Assembly (NCBI GenBank): GCA_958295525.1
Contig: OY282355.1
Span: forward strand, 1,675,504 to 1,739,503
Direction of reading: 5' to 3'
DNA from: an uncultured Dehalococcoidia bacterium
Lineage (GTDB): Bacteria; Chloroflexota; Dehalococcoidia; Lucifugimonadales; Australimonadaceae
DNA: 64,000 nucleotides
Positions 1-10,255 of the stretch are shown here, piece after piece (within the stretch, counting starts at the first letter, position 1; each line of letters opens with the position of its first letter). A program made the translations under genes and the position numbers. The notes under the pieces were generated by a model, which was given only the letters and a program-made list of their open reading frames with translations, was not told the origin of the DNA and did no database searches.

Positions 1-430
1 TCCATTCAGCGGTTTGGGATGCGCGGGGGTCTTCGGCGGGGGCTTCTCCGAACGCCGCCGAGGCGTTGGCCGCCGGGTCGGACACCGCGTCAATGACGAC
101 GTTCATCGCGGGGATGACGGTGAAGGCAGCGATCAGCAGGGGCAGGAGCACGCGCATAGACCGCTGCCGGAGCACGGGGCCCAACCCGCGCTGTTTCCAC
201 AGCATCGCCGTGAAGAAGCCGCTCATTAGAAAGAACAACTGCATACGGAAGCCGTGGATAAACGAGACGAGCAGCCCGAACAGGTCGCCGGACTGTTGGG
301 AATCCTCGACCGGCCATACGCCGGGGATAAACGAGAGTGCGCCGTGGAGCGCTATGCCGAGCAGCATTGCGAACGCCCGCAGCGCGTCGAGATCGTGCCG
401 ACGCTCAATTGCGGGGGGCGGGCCGGTCAA
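1..430 (-). CDS. Acyltransferase-3 family membrane protein, 3' end cut by window edge
   Basis: About 143 N-terminal residues are visible; the C-terminus lies beyond the window. The segment ERRHDLDALRAFAMLLGIALH followed by hydrophobic helices and LFFLMSGFFTAML is typical of the acyltransferase-3/OpgC-like family of integral membrane proteins, which move acyl groups onto sugars or other extracytoplasmic acceptors. The substrate cannot be read from this fragment. The start is taken as TTG at 430, because an in-frame TGA lies 27 bases upstream, no ATG or GTG lies between, and AGGGA precedes it at good spacing. That TGA is the stop codon of the protease gene upstream, so the two genes are almost certainly co-transcribed. 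The family call is fairly firm; the exact role is unknown. Confidence 0.7.
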   Translation of the reverse strand, partial: MTGPPPAIERRHDLDALRAFAMLLGIALHGALSFIPGVWPVEDSQQSGDLFGLLVSFIHGFRMQLFFLMSGFFTAMLWKQRGLGPVLRQRSMRVLLPLLIAAFTVIPAMNVVIDAVSDPAANASAAFGEAPAEDPRASQTAEW

Positions 431-457
431 CGCTTCCCTGTCGGCGGGCGTCCGCCG

Positions 458-2377
458 TCAATCGAGCGACCAGACGCGGAGACCTTCGTACCGGGTCGCG
501 GATCCTTCCCGCTGATTGCCCATATAACTGCCGGTTCCGAGCCAGATCTCGCCGTTCGCCGGGCCTTCGTTGAGGTCGAGTTCGGCGACGAACGCGCCGT
601 TGACGTAGAGCGCGCCCGCTCCCCCGGCCGCGAGGATCAGCAGCGTGTTGCGCCCGCCCGCTCCGAGGCGCAAGGACGCATGCCCATCGCGCCTCTCGTC
701 GGACGCCTCGCCGCCTCCGTCGCGGCGGACGTGCTCCCACATCCCCATATTGCTGAGCAGGACCGAGTGGAAGACGTTGCTCCGGTCGGGGTCGCTTCTG
801 AAGCCGATGCTGTAGTCCCAGCCTCCGGCGTCGTCGGGGTCGTAGGGGTTGGAGAACGTCGCTTCCGCGATGAAGTCGCGCCCTGACGCGCCAGTCCGCT
901 GCAGGGCGGTGTACGGAGTGTCGGCGTGGGCGATTTGGCCGGACGCGGCGACGCTGCCTAGTGGGCGAATCTCTTGGACGGCGAATCCGCTATATTCGGG
1001 CTGCCGTGGCGCGAGGGCGGGGTCGTCCGGGAAGTAGCGCGTCGCGACGGCGACGTCGCCTCTCGCGTTCCCCGGACTCAGATCGAGCGACGCGGTCAGT
1101 TGGCCGTTGACGAAGAGCCAGCCGCGGTCGCCGAACGCGATGACGCGGAGGTCGTTGGCCTCGCCTCCGCCGGAGCGGAGCGCGGGGGCGGGCCCGGTGG
1201 CGAGCGTCCGCGTGCCGATTCCCTCGGTCAGAACGTGGAACCAATCACCGTCGCTCGTGACGATGACGCCTTGGAACCCGCCGAGCCCCGCGCTGCGGAT
1301 AAGCAGGCCGTGATTCCATATCCCATCCGTTGGGGGGAACGGGTTTCGCAGCGTCGCGACCGCGCTGAAGTCGGCGAGGTCTACGTCCGCGCTGAACGTT
1401 CCGAATTGGCCCTCGCCGTTTCCCCTGACGGACGGCGAGGGCAACTCCGTAGGGGTGGGAGTTTGCTGGGGGGGCTGGGAGAAGCCGCCGGACAGCAGCG
1501 TGGGGAGCGCATTGGAGACGGTTTGGGAGCACACGGCGAAGCCCGCGCCCTCGACGCGCTCGCCGCGCTCTCCCTCTCTGACGACGTAGGTGTTGACTCC
1601 GGCGACTTTGCCGTCCAGCGATACGAGGGGCCCTCCGCTGTTGCCGCTGTTCATCGGCGCGTCGGTTCGCAGAATCCACCGGCGGTTTTGCTCGTCGTAG
1701 TCCTTGCCGGAGACGATGCCGCGCGTGATCACGGGCTGGTCTTCGTCCATTGGGTAGCCTATGGTGAAGACGTCCTCGCCTTGTTCCGGGTGCGAAGCGC
1801 GGAACTCGGCGGCTTGGAAGTCGGATGAGCAGCAGACGGACAGCACGGCGATGTCTTGGGATTTGTCGTAGCCGCGCAGCGTCGCCTCGTAGACGGCGCC
1901 GTCGGTGACGCGGACGCGGATGTTGCCTTTCGCGCCCATGACGACATGGTAGTTGGTCACGACGACGGCGTCGCGGCCGGGGTTGACTCGCGCGATGACG
2001 CCGGAGCCCGACGCGTCGGGCGTGGTGACTTTCACGACGCTGGGGCGCAGGCGGGCGACGAGTTCGACCAGGCTGCCTTGCGGGTCGACGGTGGGAACGG
2101 GGGGGCCGGTGTAACTCGCGACGAGCGTCGCGCCGGGAGGAGGAGAAGCGATGGGGGGAGGCGCGGCCGCAGTGGCCGTGGCGGCGACGGCGGCGTCTAT
2201 GCGCGCCTGCTCCGCCTCGCGCGCGGTCACGGTGGCCTGCAGCGAAGCAGCCACGGTGGCCTCGATGTCGGGGAGGTCGGGCTCGGCGCTCGGGCTGCAT
2301 GCGAGGGAGAAGGAGACAGCGAGGAGGGCCGCCGCCAGCGCGAGCCCGTATTTTATTATCGGCGTTTCGTCAGTCAT
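458..2377 (-). CDS. Trypsin-like serine protease lipoprotein with two C-terminal lectin-like (LamG/DUF1080-type) domains
   Basis: A 639-residue exported protein. Residues 8-27 form a lipoprotein signal ending in the lipobox LAC, with the lipidated Cys at 27, so the mature protein should be anchored outside the cytoplasmic membrane. An Ala/Thr/Pro-rich linker (about 30-100) leads to an S1-type protease domain. Its triad is visible as His144 (TNYHVV), Asp175 (SQDIAVL) and Ser247 (NSGNSGGPL), so it should be active. There is no PDZ domain of the usual HtrA/DegP kind. Instead residues ~320-460 and ~485-639 look like two related beta-sandwich modules (repeated pattern FATVEN..., LYVNG/LFVNGQL, ...LDL) that may bind glycans or cell-surface material. 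ATG at 2377 follows GAAGG almost directly. It is followed by the acyltransferase gene with a 27-base gap. Family assignment is confident; the target is unknown. Confidence 0.85.
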   Translation of the reverse strand: MTDETPIIKYGLALAAALLAVSFSLACSPSAEPDLPDIEATVAASLQATVTAREAEQARIDAAVAATATAAAPPPIASPPPGATLVASYTGPPVPTVDPQGSLVELVARLRPSVVKVTTPDASGSGVIARVNPGRDAVVVTNYHVVMGAKGNIRVRVTDGAVYEATLRGYDKSQDIAVLSVCCSSDFQAAEFRASHPEQGEDVFTIGYPMDEDQPVITRGIVSGKDYDEQNRRWILRTDAPMNSGNSGGPLVSLDGKVAGVNTYVVREGERGERVEGAGFAVCSQTVSNALPTLLSGGFSQPPQQTPTPTELPSPSVRGNGEGQFGTFSADVDLADFSAVATLRNPFPPTDGIWNHGLLIRSAGLGGFQGVIVTSDGDWFHVLTEGIGTRTLATGPAPALRSGGGEANDLRVIAFGDRGWLFVNGQLTASLDLSPGNARGDVAVATRYFPDDPALAPRQPEYSGFAVQEIRPLGSVAASGQIAHADTPYTALQRTGASGRDFIAEATFSNPYDPDDAGGWDYSIGFRSDPDRSNVFHSVLLSNMGMWEHVRRDGGGEASDERRDGHASLRLGAGGRNTLLILAAGGAGALYVNGAFVAELDLNEGPANGEIWLGTGSYMGNQREGSATRYEGLRVWSLD

Positions 2378-2432
2378 CCTTCACGGAACGCGGCCTCGCG
2401 GGGACGCCGCGAGCGGTTGGATCATTCCCATA

Positions 2433-2467
2433 AGCATACTACGCAAGCATACCACATACTGAGCATA
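2433..2467 (-). promoter_or_regulatory. Triple TATGCT motif upstream of the protease gene
   Basis: On the minus strand TATGCT occurs three times (2467-2462, 2451-2446, 2438-2433), spaced 16 and 13 bases apart, in an AT-richer patch 55-90 bases upstream of the protease ATG. Each resembles a -10 element, so this may be a set of overlapping promoters or a repeated regulator site. No good -35 is visible. The rest of 2378-2554 shows no gene. Confidence 0.3.
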
Positions 2468-2554
2468 CCACATGCTGAGGGAAATGCGCCAGCGGCCTAT
2501 CTTGACATTCCGCGCTTGCCTCGCTTACGCGGGCGGGCGCGGGCATAGGGCCCC

Positions 2555-2644
2555 GTCATTCCCGCCTGCGCGGGAATGACGGGGCGCTACGCGCTCCGTG
2601 TGGCGCTTGCGCGCCGACTGGATTCCCGCCTACGCGGGAATGAC
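2555..2644. repeat. Two REP-like hairpin repeats
   Basis: Two copies of a near-palindrome, ATTCCCGCCTnCGCGGGAAT, followed by GAC, at 2555-2580 and 2621-2644. They belong to the same family as the repeats near 36.8, 52.6 and 60 kb. The flank GCGCGCCGACTGG before the second copy is shared almost exactly with the first copy of the 52.6-kb cluster, so more than the hairpin has been copied. Confidence 0.85.
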
Positions 2645-2650
2645 GGGGCA

Positions 2651-2727
2651 AGGGGGGCGATGCGCTGCGCGGGAGGGCGAGGCAAGGGGGGCGATGCGCT
2701 GCGCGGGAGGGCGAGGCAAGGGGGGCG
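2651..2727. repeat. 34-bp direct tandem repeat, two and a quarter copies
   Basis: The unit that begins AGGGGGGCGATGCGCTGCGC is present at 2651-2684 and 2685-2718 with no differences, followed by the first nine bases of a third copy at 2719-2727. It lies between the hairpin repeats and the stop codon of the giant glycosyltransferase gene. No coding function is seen in 2645-2770. Confidence 0.85.
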
Positions 2728-2770
2728 GGCTCATAGGTTCGAGCGCGCGGACGACGGCGTAGCGGCCGTC

Positions 2771-5700
2771 CTATCCTGCGCCAAGCACGCGATAGACGGT
2801 CACCTCCGCGTTCGTGAAGAAAACCTCCAGCGACGAGCCGGTCATTGCGTCGAATTTATCGAGGCCGGGGCCGGGGAAGTACACGCGCTCCGTAGGGCCG
2901 AGGTAGACGTACTCGACCCGGTATTTCCGCGCCAAATCGAGGAACAGCGCGGGGCTCTCCGTCTCGTACATACGCCGCGCGTCGGCTATTCGGGCTTGCA
3001 CGGCCTGCGGCTCCGCTCCGCCGATGCCGCGCTGCTGGATCTGGTGCCATTGCCAGCCGACGACGACCGGCAGACCGGCGTATGTCGGCGTTCGCGGATA
3101 CCAGCGGTAGGCGTGGGACGTAACGCCTTCCAAGAATACGGGCGAACCCTCCACGTTGGCCCGGATGAAGTCCAACGCCTCCGCGTCGTGCATCAGCGCG
3201 TACTCCGCGCCCGGCGCGCCTGCGTCGGGATCGCCCGGGTCGCCGTAGACGGCGGATCGCTGGTAGGCGCGCCCGTCCAGCGTGACGCCAACGCCCGTAT
3301 CGAATCGGTCGGCGAGCCGCGCGCGCGTCCCCAGCACGGGATACACGGCGCTGGCAAGCGCGAGCAGCGCAAGCGCGGCGGCCCACGCCTTCCCGCCCCG
3401 CGTTCCAAGAGGAATCGCCTTCGTCGCCCAGAGATGCCACAGCCCGACGCCTCCAACGATTCCAAAGAGCGCCCAAGCGTTTAGGTAGAGTTTGAACACG
3501 GTGTTCATCCGGTCTATGTCGTTCTCGAGCGTCACGAACTCGACCCCGAGGCCAATGCCCAGCGCGAGAACGAGAGCGGCGATCAAGAGCAGATGCATCG
3601 GCGCGGCGGCTTCGTTCCGGCGGGCGAGGCGAACGGCTCCGACCGCCATCGCCGCTGCGATGAGCATCGCGAGGACCGCGGCGGTCGTCCATTGCCGGAG
3701 CGCGTCCACGCTCAAGAAGACGGCGAGCGCGACTGCGGGAAGAGCGGCGGCGGCGGTCAGCGCGCGTTGCCCGGCTCCGTCGAGGACGAGGCGCCGCGTC
3801 TCGACGGCGAGCCATGAGACGGCGGCGAAGAGGAGCAGCGCGTGCGTCGCGGCGTAGCGCCAAAAGGCGGTGCGCCACTGACTCACGGTCACGCTGGACG
3901 CGGCGGCCTCGAAGTTCAGGTGGAAGGGCAGCCACGCGGCGTAGAGAACGGCCCAGAAGAAGGCGAGCGCGAACAATCCCTTCGCAATCGTCATCGGCTC
4001 CGGGGGGCCGCCCCGCGTGAGCAGCGCAATGGCGATTGCGGCGAGGCTCAGCAGAGCGTAAGCGGGAACGTCCCACGTGTTGACGGCGGCGAACGATCCA
4101 ACAACGAACCCAAGCGCGGCCAGCGCGGGGAGCAGGCGGAGCAAGGGGATGGACTTCCTTGCGCTCAGCGCGACGTTCGCCGCGAGGCCGACGGCGAGCA
4201 TCTGGAACGGGAGCGAGATCAGGTGCGCGTGGAGGTCGCCGAAAAGAAACGTCCAGAAAGGGAACTCCGTGACGCTGGCCCACTCGCCGGGGTGGGACAA
4301 GACGCGGCTGCTGCGCCAGAAGTCGAACTGCCCGAAATGCTCCCCTCCGAAACTGCGCCACGCGCCTTGCAGAAGTTGGGCCGCGCCGTCTACGTTGGCG
4401 AACACCGCGACGAGGAAGGCGGCGGCGGCGCCCGCTCCGGCGGCGCTCCACGGGGGCGCGCTCAGTTTGCTCCGCCGGCGCAGAGCCTCGGCGACGTTGT
4501 AGCCCACGCTGAACGCGCCCGCGAAAGTGAGCGCGAAGAGAAGGGATACGGCGAGGTTGTACGCGACCTCCGGCGCGATGCCGGTGAGGCGGATCAACGC
4601 CGCGACGGGAACGAATCCGAAATAGTAGTAGTTGATGAACCCGCCCGCGAACCACGGATCGAACGGCGGAAACACGGACGACTTCACGACGGCGGTGAGG
4701 TAGGCGAGGTCCATCGGCTTCTCGCCCCCGCGCCACGGATGCCAGAGGTCGGGGTTCGCGGCGCGGATCAGCGTGAAAGCGAGGTAGGCGGCGATGAAAA
4801 GCGCCTCGACGCTCAGGATGTAGCGCCAGCGGCGTTTCGCCAGCGCGACGAGCGAGCGGCGATTGCGGAGCAAGACGACGCCGGAGGCCAGCGCGAGCAG
4901 CAGAACGGAAAGCGCGACGCTTCCGCGGGAGAACGTCCATAAACCCGTGCTCGCGCCCATCCATGCCAGCCACGCGACGATCAGCAGCCCGAGCGGCTTG
5001 GCCAAAACGACGCCCCGGTCGGGAAGACGGCGCATCAAACGAGCCGAGAGGGGCAGGGCGGCGAGGAAAATAATCTCGATTGCGATCAGCCAGACGAGCC
5101 ATGGCGCCCAGGCGTTCGGGCCGGTCTCAGTGAAGATGTCCGTCCAAGTTCCGCCCGCGCGCTGCGCCGCGCGCTGCGCGTCGCTCAAGATGGCGCGCTC
5201 AGGCGGAGCGGGGGCGTCCGCCGCGAGCATCAGGCCGCTGATGGCGTCCGCGCTCAGTCGCTCCGCGTTCCGCCAGACGAGCGTGAGCGGGCGGTCGTAG
5301 TTGACGACGTTCTCGTCGGCGTAGCCGAGGTTCAGGGTTACGGGCCCCGTCTCCACGCCTGGGATCGACGCAGGGCGTTCGACGCCCGCCCGCGTAAAAG
5401 GATCGTGAACGAACGACACGCCCGCTAAGGCCGGGTAGCGCGTGAAGCCCTGCGCGAGTTCATAGCCCAGTTCGCCGGAGAAGAGCGCGCGGTAATAGGC
5501 TGCGCTGTAGGGGTAGCGGTCGGGAACGCGGGCGATGCTGCCCCAGGGCCGGTTGCTGTAGGCCATGATGTAGTCGGCGTTGGCGACTTGCTCGGCGACG
5601 TCGCGCGCCTTGGCCGTCGTGTCCCCCTCGTACATTGGGAGTTGAGCGACGTTGAATCTGCCGAGGTTGGGGAATCCTTCGTCCCAGTGGTTGTCCGTAA

Positions 5701-7150
5701 GGATGATGGCTCCGGCGGGGGCGTTCTCGTTCATCCATGCCGACGCCTGCTCGCCCGGGTGGTCGTGGCGGTAGGCGTTCACGAAAGCGAGCGCGTAGAA
5801 GGCGGTCGCGGCGAGGATGACGGCGATGAGGACGCCCGCCGCGTATCCGAGCGCTCTGCTTCGCGCCTGGGCAAATCGGCGCCCTTCCACGAGCCAGCGG
5901 CTGCCCAGCAAGATCAGCACGGGAAGCACGGGAGCGACGTAACGCAGGAACTTCACTTCAAAGAGAGGAACGACGCTGATGAGAAAGACGGCGACCCAAG
6001 ACAGCAGCAGCCACTCGCCGACGCGCGGGCGGAGGAACGCGGCGACGGCGCTGACGGCGAGCCCTCCCCACGCCGCGATTCCGAGGGGCAGCCCCAGCCC
6101 CCAGACGGTGGTCTGCCGCAATTCGTAAAGCCCGGTGAGCGGCGCGCCGACATATTGGAGCGTGAAAGGGACGCTCCCCGCGTTCCCGACCAGATTGACT
6201 TGCCCGGCGAGGTCTCCTAAGTATTGTCGGTAATCCAGTATTGCGTAAGGCTGGAGTATGAAGAACGTGAGGATGCCTGCGCTTGCGGCAAGCGCGGCAG
6301 GCCGGGCAATGCGCTGGAAAGCGAGGGCCGCAGGCTCGTCCATTGCGCGCTGCCGCCAAGCAAGCGTGAGGTATGTCAGCGCAACTGGCGCGAGCATCGG
6401 CAAACTGCTGCCTCTGAAAGCGAAAGTGGCGCCGATCACGACGCCAAGCACAGCGTGGTCGCTCAATCGGTTCCGATCAAGCGCGTTGAGCATCCACCAG
6501 AACGCAAGCGGAGCGAGGAGGAGCACGAACGGCTCGGGGCGGTAGAAGTGCGCGAGTTGGACGGCGACCACGGCGAAAGCGGTCAGCGCGGCGGCGAGCA
6601 GTCCCGCAGCTGATCCGAACAGCCGCCGGCCCAGCAGAAACACGAGCGCCGTCGTGGCGGTGTCAGCGAACGCGGCGAGCAGTCTTCCTGCGAGCGCGAG
6701 GTCGTTCAAACCGACGCCGTCCATAAACAGTCCTAACAGAAAACGAACGGCGACCAGCAAATAAATGAGAATGCTGCCTAGCGGAAACCAGTGCGGATTG
6801 AGCGGGCTTGCGTCTTTGTCAAAGAACGCGCCGACGCCGGGGAAGCCCGGTCGGTCAGGAGGAAGTTCAGGCGATTGGCAAGAATCCCATCCAGGGGATT
6901 CCGTTAGCACGCTGTGCATGCAAGCAGCCCGCAGCAGGAACGAGCGCTCGTCGGGGTGGTAGAAGTTGCCGTTGTCCCAGTCGAGGCCGTACAGCCGCAG
7001 CGCGAGGGCGGCGACGAGGATGAGCGGGAGGATGACGGCCCACCGAGGCGCGACCGCGAGGCGCGACCGCAGCCACGCCAACTCTTCCGAAACGCCGGAT
7101 GGGCGCGCAAGCGGCGCGGCGTCGGAGTTCGGGGGCGTGTCGGCGGCCAT
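2771..7150 (-). CDS. GT39-type glycosyltransferase fused to DUF2298 (Chlor_Arch_YYY) membrane domain
   Basis: A 1459-residue polytopic membrane protein. The N-terminal half (about 1-560) has the layout of ArnT/PMT-like GT-C glycosyltransferases. A first membrane helix is followed by an extracytoplasmic loop with the acidic motif YHPDERS (Asp67-Glu68), which in this superfamily helps bind the polyprenyl-phosphate sugar donor. The C-terminal half (about 700-1459) matches the Chlor_Arch_YYY/DUF2298 family known from Chloroflexota and archaea, including its namesake tyrosine triplet in INYYYFGF near residue 839. The fused protein probably glycosylates a lipid or exported protein; donor and acceptor are unknown. 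The start is ATG at 7150; earlier in-frame codons lie inside GAPDH and give non-membrane sequence. It follows GAPDH by 80 bases. Confidence 0.8.
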   Translation of the reverse strand: MAADTPPNSDAAPLARPSGVSEELAWLRSRLAVAPRWAVILPLILVAALALRLYGLDWDNGNFYHPDERSFLLRAACMHSVLTESPGWDSCQSPELPPDRPGFPGVGAFFDKDASPLNPHWFPLGSILIYLLVAVRFLLGLFMDGVGLNDLALAGRLLAAFADTATTALVFLLGRRLFGSAAGLLAAALTAFAVVAVQLAHFYRPEPFVLLLAPLAFWWMLNALDRNRLSDHAVLGVVIGATFAFRGSSLPMLAPVALTYLTLAWRQRAMDEPAALAFQRIARPAALAASAGILTFFILQPYAILDYRQYLGDLAGQVNLVGNAGSVPFTLQYVGAPLTGLYELRQTTVWGLGLPLGIAAWGGLAVSAVAAFLRPRVGEWLLLSWVAVFLISVVPLFEVKFLRYVAPVLPVLILLGSRWLVEGRRFAQARSRALGYAAGVLIAVILAATAFYALAFVNAYRHDHPGEQASAWMNENAPAGAIILTDNHWDEGFPNLGRFNVAQLPMYEGDTTAKARDVAEQVANADYIMAYSNRPWGSIARVPDRYPYSAAYYRALFSGELGYELAQGFTRYPALAGVSFVHDPFTRAGVERPASIPGVETGPVTLNLGYADENVVNYDRPLTLVWRNAERLSADAISGLMLAADAPAPPERAILSDAQRAAQRAGGTWTDIFTETGPNAWAPWLVWLIAIEIIFLAALPLSARLMRRLPDRGVVLAKPLGLLIVAWLAWMGASTGLWTFSRGSVALSVLLLALASGVVLLRNRRSLVALAKRRWRYILSVEALFIAAYLAFTLIRAANPDLWHPWRGGEKPMDLAYLTAVVKSSVFPPFDPWFAGGFINYYYFGFVPVAALIRLTGIAPEVAYNLAVSLLFALTFAGAFSVGYNVAEALRRRSKLSAPPWSAAGAGAAAAFLVAVFANVDGAAQLLQGAWRSFGGEHFGQFDFWRSSRVLSHPGEWASVTEFPFWTFLFGDLHAHLISLPFQMLAVGLAANVALSARKSIPLLRLLPALAALGFVVGSFAAVNTWDVPAYALLSLAAIAIALLTRGGPPEPMTIAKGLFALAFFWAVLYAAWLPFHLNFEAAASSVTVSQWRTAFWRYAATHALLLFAAVSWLAVETRRLVLDGAGQRALTAAAALPAVALAVFLSVDALRQWTTAAVLAMLIAAAMAVGAVRLARRNEAAAPMHLLLIAALVLALGIGLGVEFVTLENDIDRMNTVFKLYLNAWALFGIVGGVGLWHLWATKAIPLGTRGGKAWAAALALLALASAVYPVLGTRARLADRFDTGVGVTLDGRAYQRSAVYGDPGDPDAGAPGAEYALMHDAEALDFIRANVEGSPVFLEGVTSHAYRWYPRTPTYAGLPVVVGWQWHQIQQRGIGGAEPQAVQARIADARRMYETESPALFLDLARKYRVEYVYLGPTERVYFPGPGLDKFDAMTGSSLEVFFTNAEVTVYRVLGAG

Positions 7151-7230
7151 AGCGAAGCGGTCGCGCCGGCCTGCGGGCTGGCGCGGAGTTCGCTCTCGGC
7201 GGCTCCGCGCCAGCGGCCCGGGCCGCGGGC

Positions 7231-8244
7231 CTAGACGCCTTTCTCCGCGATCATCGCCGCGAGGTCGGAGGTGCGGCAGGAGTAGCCCCACTCGTTGTCG
7301 TACCAGCCCAGCGCCTTGACCATATTGCCTTCCATCACCATCGTGGATTCGGCGTCGAAGATGCAACTGGCGGGATTCATCCTGATGTCGCTGCTCACGA
7401 TGGGGTCTTCGGTGTAGTCGAGGATGCCGTTGAGCGGGCCTTCGGCGGCCTTGCGGAACGCTTCGTTGACCTCTTCCTTCGTGACGTCCCGCCCCACGTC
7501 GGCGACGAAGTCGGTGATGGAGCCCGTGGGAACGGGCACGCGCAGCGCCATGCCGTGCAGTTTGCCGTTGAGTTCGGGGATCACGACGCCGACGACCTTC
7601 GCCGCGCCGGTGCTGGTGGGGATGATGTTCTGCGCGGCGGCGCGGGCGCGGCGCATATCCGGGTGCACCTGATCGAGGATCTGCTGATCATTGGTGTAGG
7701 CGTGAACGGTGGTCATCAATCCGCGCCGGACGCCGAACTCGTCGTTGAGCACTTTGATGAGTTGCGCGACGCAGTTGGTGGTGCAGGAGGCGTTGGAGAG
7801 AACGTGATGCGCGCCGGCCTCGTACTCGTGGTCGTTCACGCCGAGCACGAGCGTTTTGTCCTCGCCGCTCGCCGGGGCGGAGATGATCACTTTCTTCGCT
7901 CCCGCTTCGATGTGTCCGGCGGCCTTCTCCCCCTGGGTGAAGATGCCCGTGGACTCGATGACGATGTCCACGCCCAAGTCGCCCCAGGGCAGGTCGGCGG
8001 GGTTGCGCTCGGAGAGCGACTGGATGCGCCGCCCGTCCACTTCGATGCCCCCCTCCACGGCCTGCACCGAGCCAGGGTAGCGCCCGTAGTTCGTGTCGTA
8101 CTTGAAGAGGTGCGCGTTCGCCTGGGGAGCGGCGAGGTCGTTGACCGCGACGACCTCCAACTCGTCGGGGTGGCGCTCCAAAGCGGCGCGGAGAACCTGC
8201 CTTCCGATGCGTCCGAAACCGTTGATGCCTACTCTCGTGCTCAT
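7231..8244 (-). CDS. gap: Type I glyceraldehyde-3-phosphate dehydrogenase
   Basis: A 337-residue NAD-dependent GAPDH of normal length, making 1,3-bisphosphoglycerate in glycolysis (or the reverse). The Rossmann motif [10 protein letters not shown] starts at residue 6. An acidic residue in AVNDL at the end of the second strand favours NAD. The catalytic Cys154 sits in SNASCTTNC, and the C-terminal [11 protein letters not shown] is present. ATG at 8244 is preceded by GGAGGAG on the coding strand; the longer in-frame extension upstream has no family similarity. Enolase lies 70 bases upstream on the same strand, so two lower-glycolysis enzymes are probably co-expressed. Confidence 0.97.
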   Translation of the reverse strand: MSTRVGINGFGRIGRQVLRAALERHPDELEVVAVNDLAAPQANAHLFKYDTNYGRYPGSVQAVEGGIEVDGRRIQSLSERNPADLPWGDLGVDIVIESTGIFTQGEKAAGHIEAGAKKVIISAPASGEDKTLVLGVNDHEYEAGAHHVLSNASCTTNCVAQLIKVLNDEFGVRRGLMTTVHAYTNDQQILDQVHPDMRRARAAAQNIIPTSTGAAKVVGVVIPELNGKLHGMALRVPVPTGSITDFVADVGRDVTKEEVNEAFRKAAEGPLNGILDYTEDPIVSSDIRMNPASCIFDAESTMVMEGNMVKALGWYDNEWGYSCRTSDLAAMIAEKGV

Positions 8245-8314
8245 ACGCGCTCTCCTCCTATGCTTGCAAGCCTCAAACAATTTGACTGTCCGGCTCCCTG
8301 GGCCGGCGCGCTCT

Positions 8315-9595
<1,281 letters not shown>

Positions 9596-9623
9596 CTAGT
9601 CTCCTCCGCCGTCTATTCGCCCG

Positions 9624-10145
9624 TCAGCGCGGCGCCGTTTGCGATTCCCGCTCGTTCCGCTCGCGGGCGGCGGCGAGAGCCTTCTCCACCGCGTCCGCAG
9701 GGGAATCGGCCCGGGTGATCTCCAGCGCCGTTCCCGATCCGCTCGTCAGATCCCACGTGTCGAGGCCGATGACGGGCGCGCCCTCCGCCAGCGCGTGCGC
9801 TATCTCGGAGAGCGTGCCGTAAGAGCCGTCCACCGCGATAACGGCGCGCCCGGACTTGACGACGATGACGTTGCGGGCGTAACTCATTCCGGTCATCACC
9901 GGATAGTCCACCCAGTCGTTGGCGGCGCGCGGGTCGTCGCCCGGCATCACGCCGATGGTTACGCCTCCGGCGGACTTCGCGCCCCGGCAGACGGCCTCCA
10001 TCACGCCCCTGCGCCCGCCGCATACGACGACCGCGCCGCGCTCCGCGAGTCGGCGTCCGACCTCCTCGGCCTGAGCGGCGGCGCTTGGGGGCGGCGAGTC
10101 GCCTCCGATCACGGCGATGATGATTGGGCGCTCAGGGACGGTCAT
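9624..10145 (-). CDS. TIGR00725/LOG-like nucleotide-binding-fold protein
   Basis: A 173-residue protein with the Rossmann-like fold of the lysine-decarboxylase-like/LOG superfamily. The segments VIGGDSPP, VVCGGRRGVMEAVCRGA and VDGSYGTLSEIAHAL match the family pattern. The LOG phosphoribohydrolase signature PGGxGTxxE is altered here to VDGSYGTLSE, typical of the TIGR00725 branch, whose activity is not settled. It may bind or hydrolyse a nucleotide. It is the first gene of the probable eno-gap transcript. Its link to glycolysis is positional only. Confidence 0.75.
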   Translation of the reverse strand: MTVPERPIIIAVIGGDSPPPSAAAQAEEVGRRLAERGAVVVCGGRRGVMEAVCRGAKSAGGVTIGVMPGDDPRAANDWVDYPVMTGMSYARNVIVVKSGRAVIAVDGSYGTLSEIAHALAEGAPVIGLDTWDLTSGSGTALEITRADSPADAVEKALAAARERNERESQTAPR

Positions 10146-10193
10146 CGTTGGGCGCGTTCCTTCCGGCCGAGGTTGCCGACAACTTGCGGGGAG

Positions 10194-10199
10194 ATTCTA
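10194..10199 (-). promoter_or_regulatory. Possible -10 element upstream of the LOG-eno-gap genes
   Basis: TAGAAT on the minus strand lies about 50 bases upstream of the ATG at 10145, in the 110-base gap after nuoN. No convincing -35 is seen at 16-18 bases, so this is a weak call. Confidence 0.3.
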
Positions 10200-10255
10200 G
10201 CAGGATGCGGACTCCGGCGAGCCGGCGGGCAATCCCCCGCATGCATGGATGCGCG

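Noticed and set aside
2731-2745. GGTTCGAGC resembling a tRNA T-arm
   Set aside because: No acceptor, D or anticodon arms can be built around it; it is just before the end of a coding gene.
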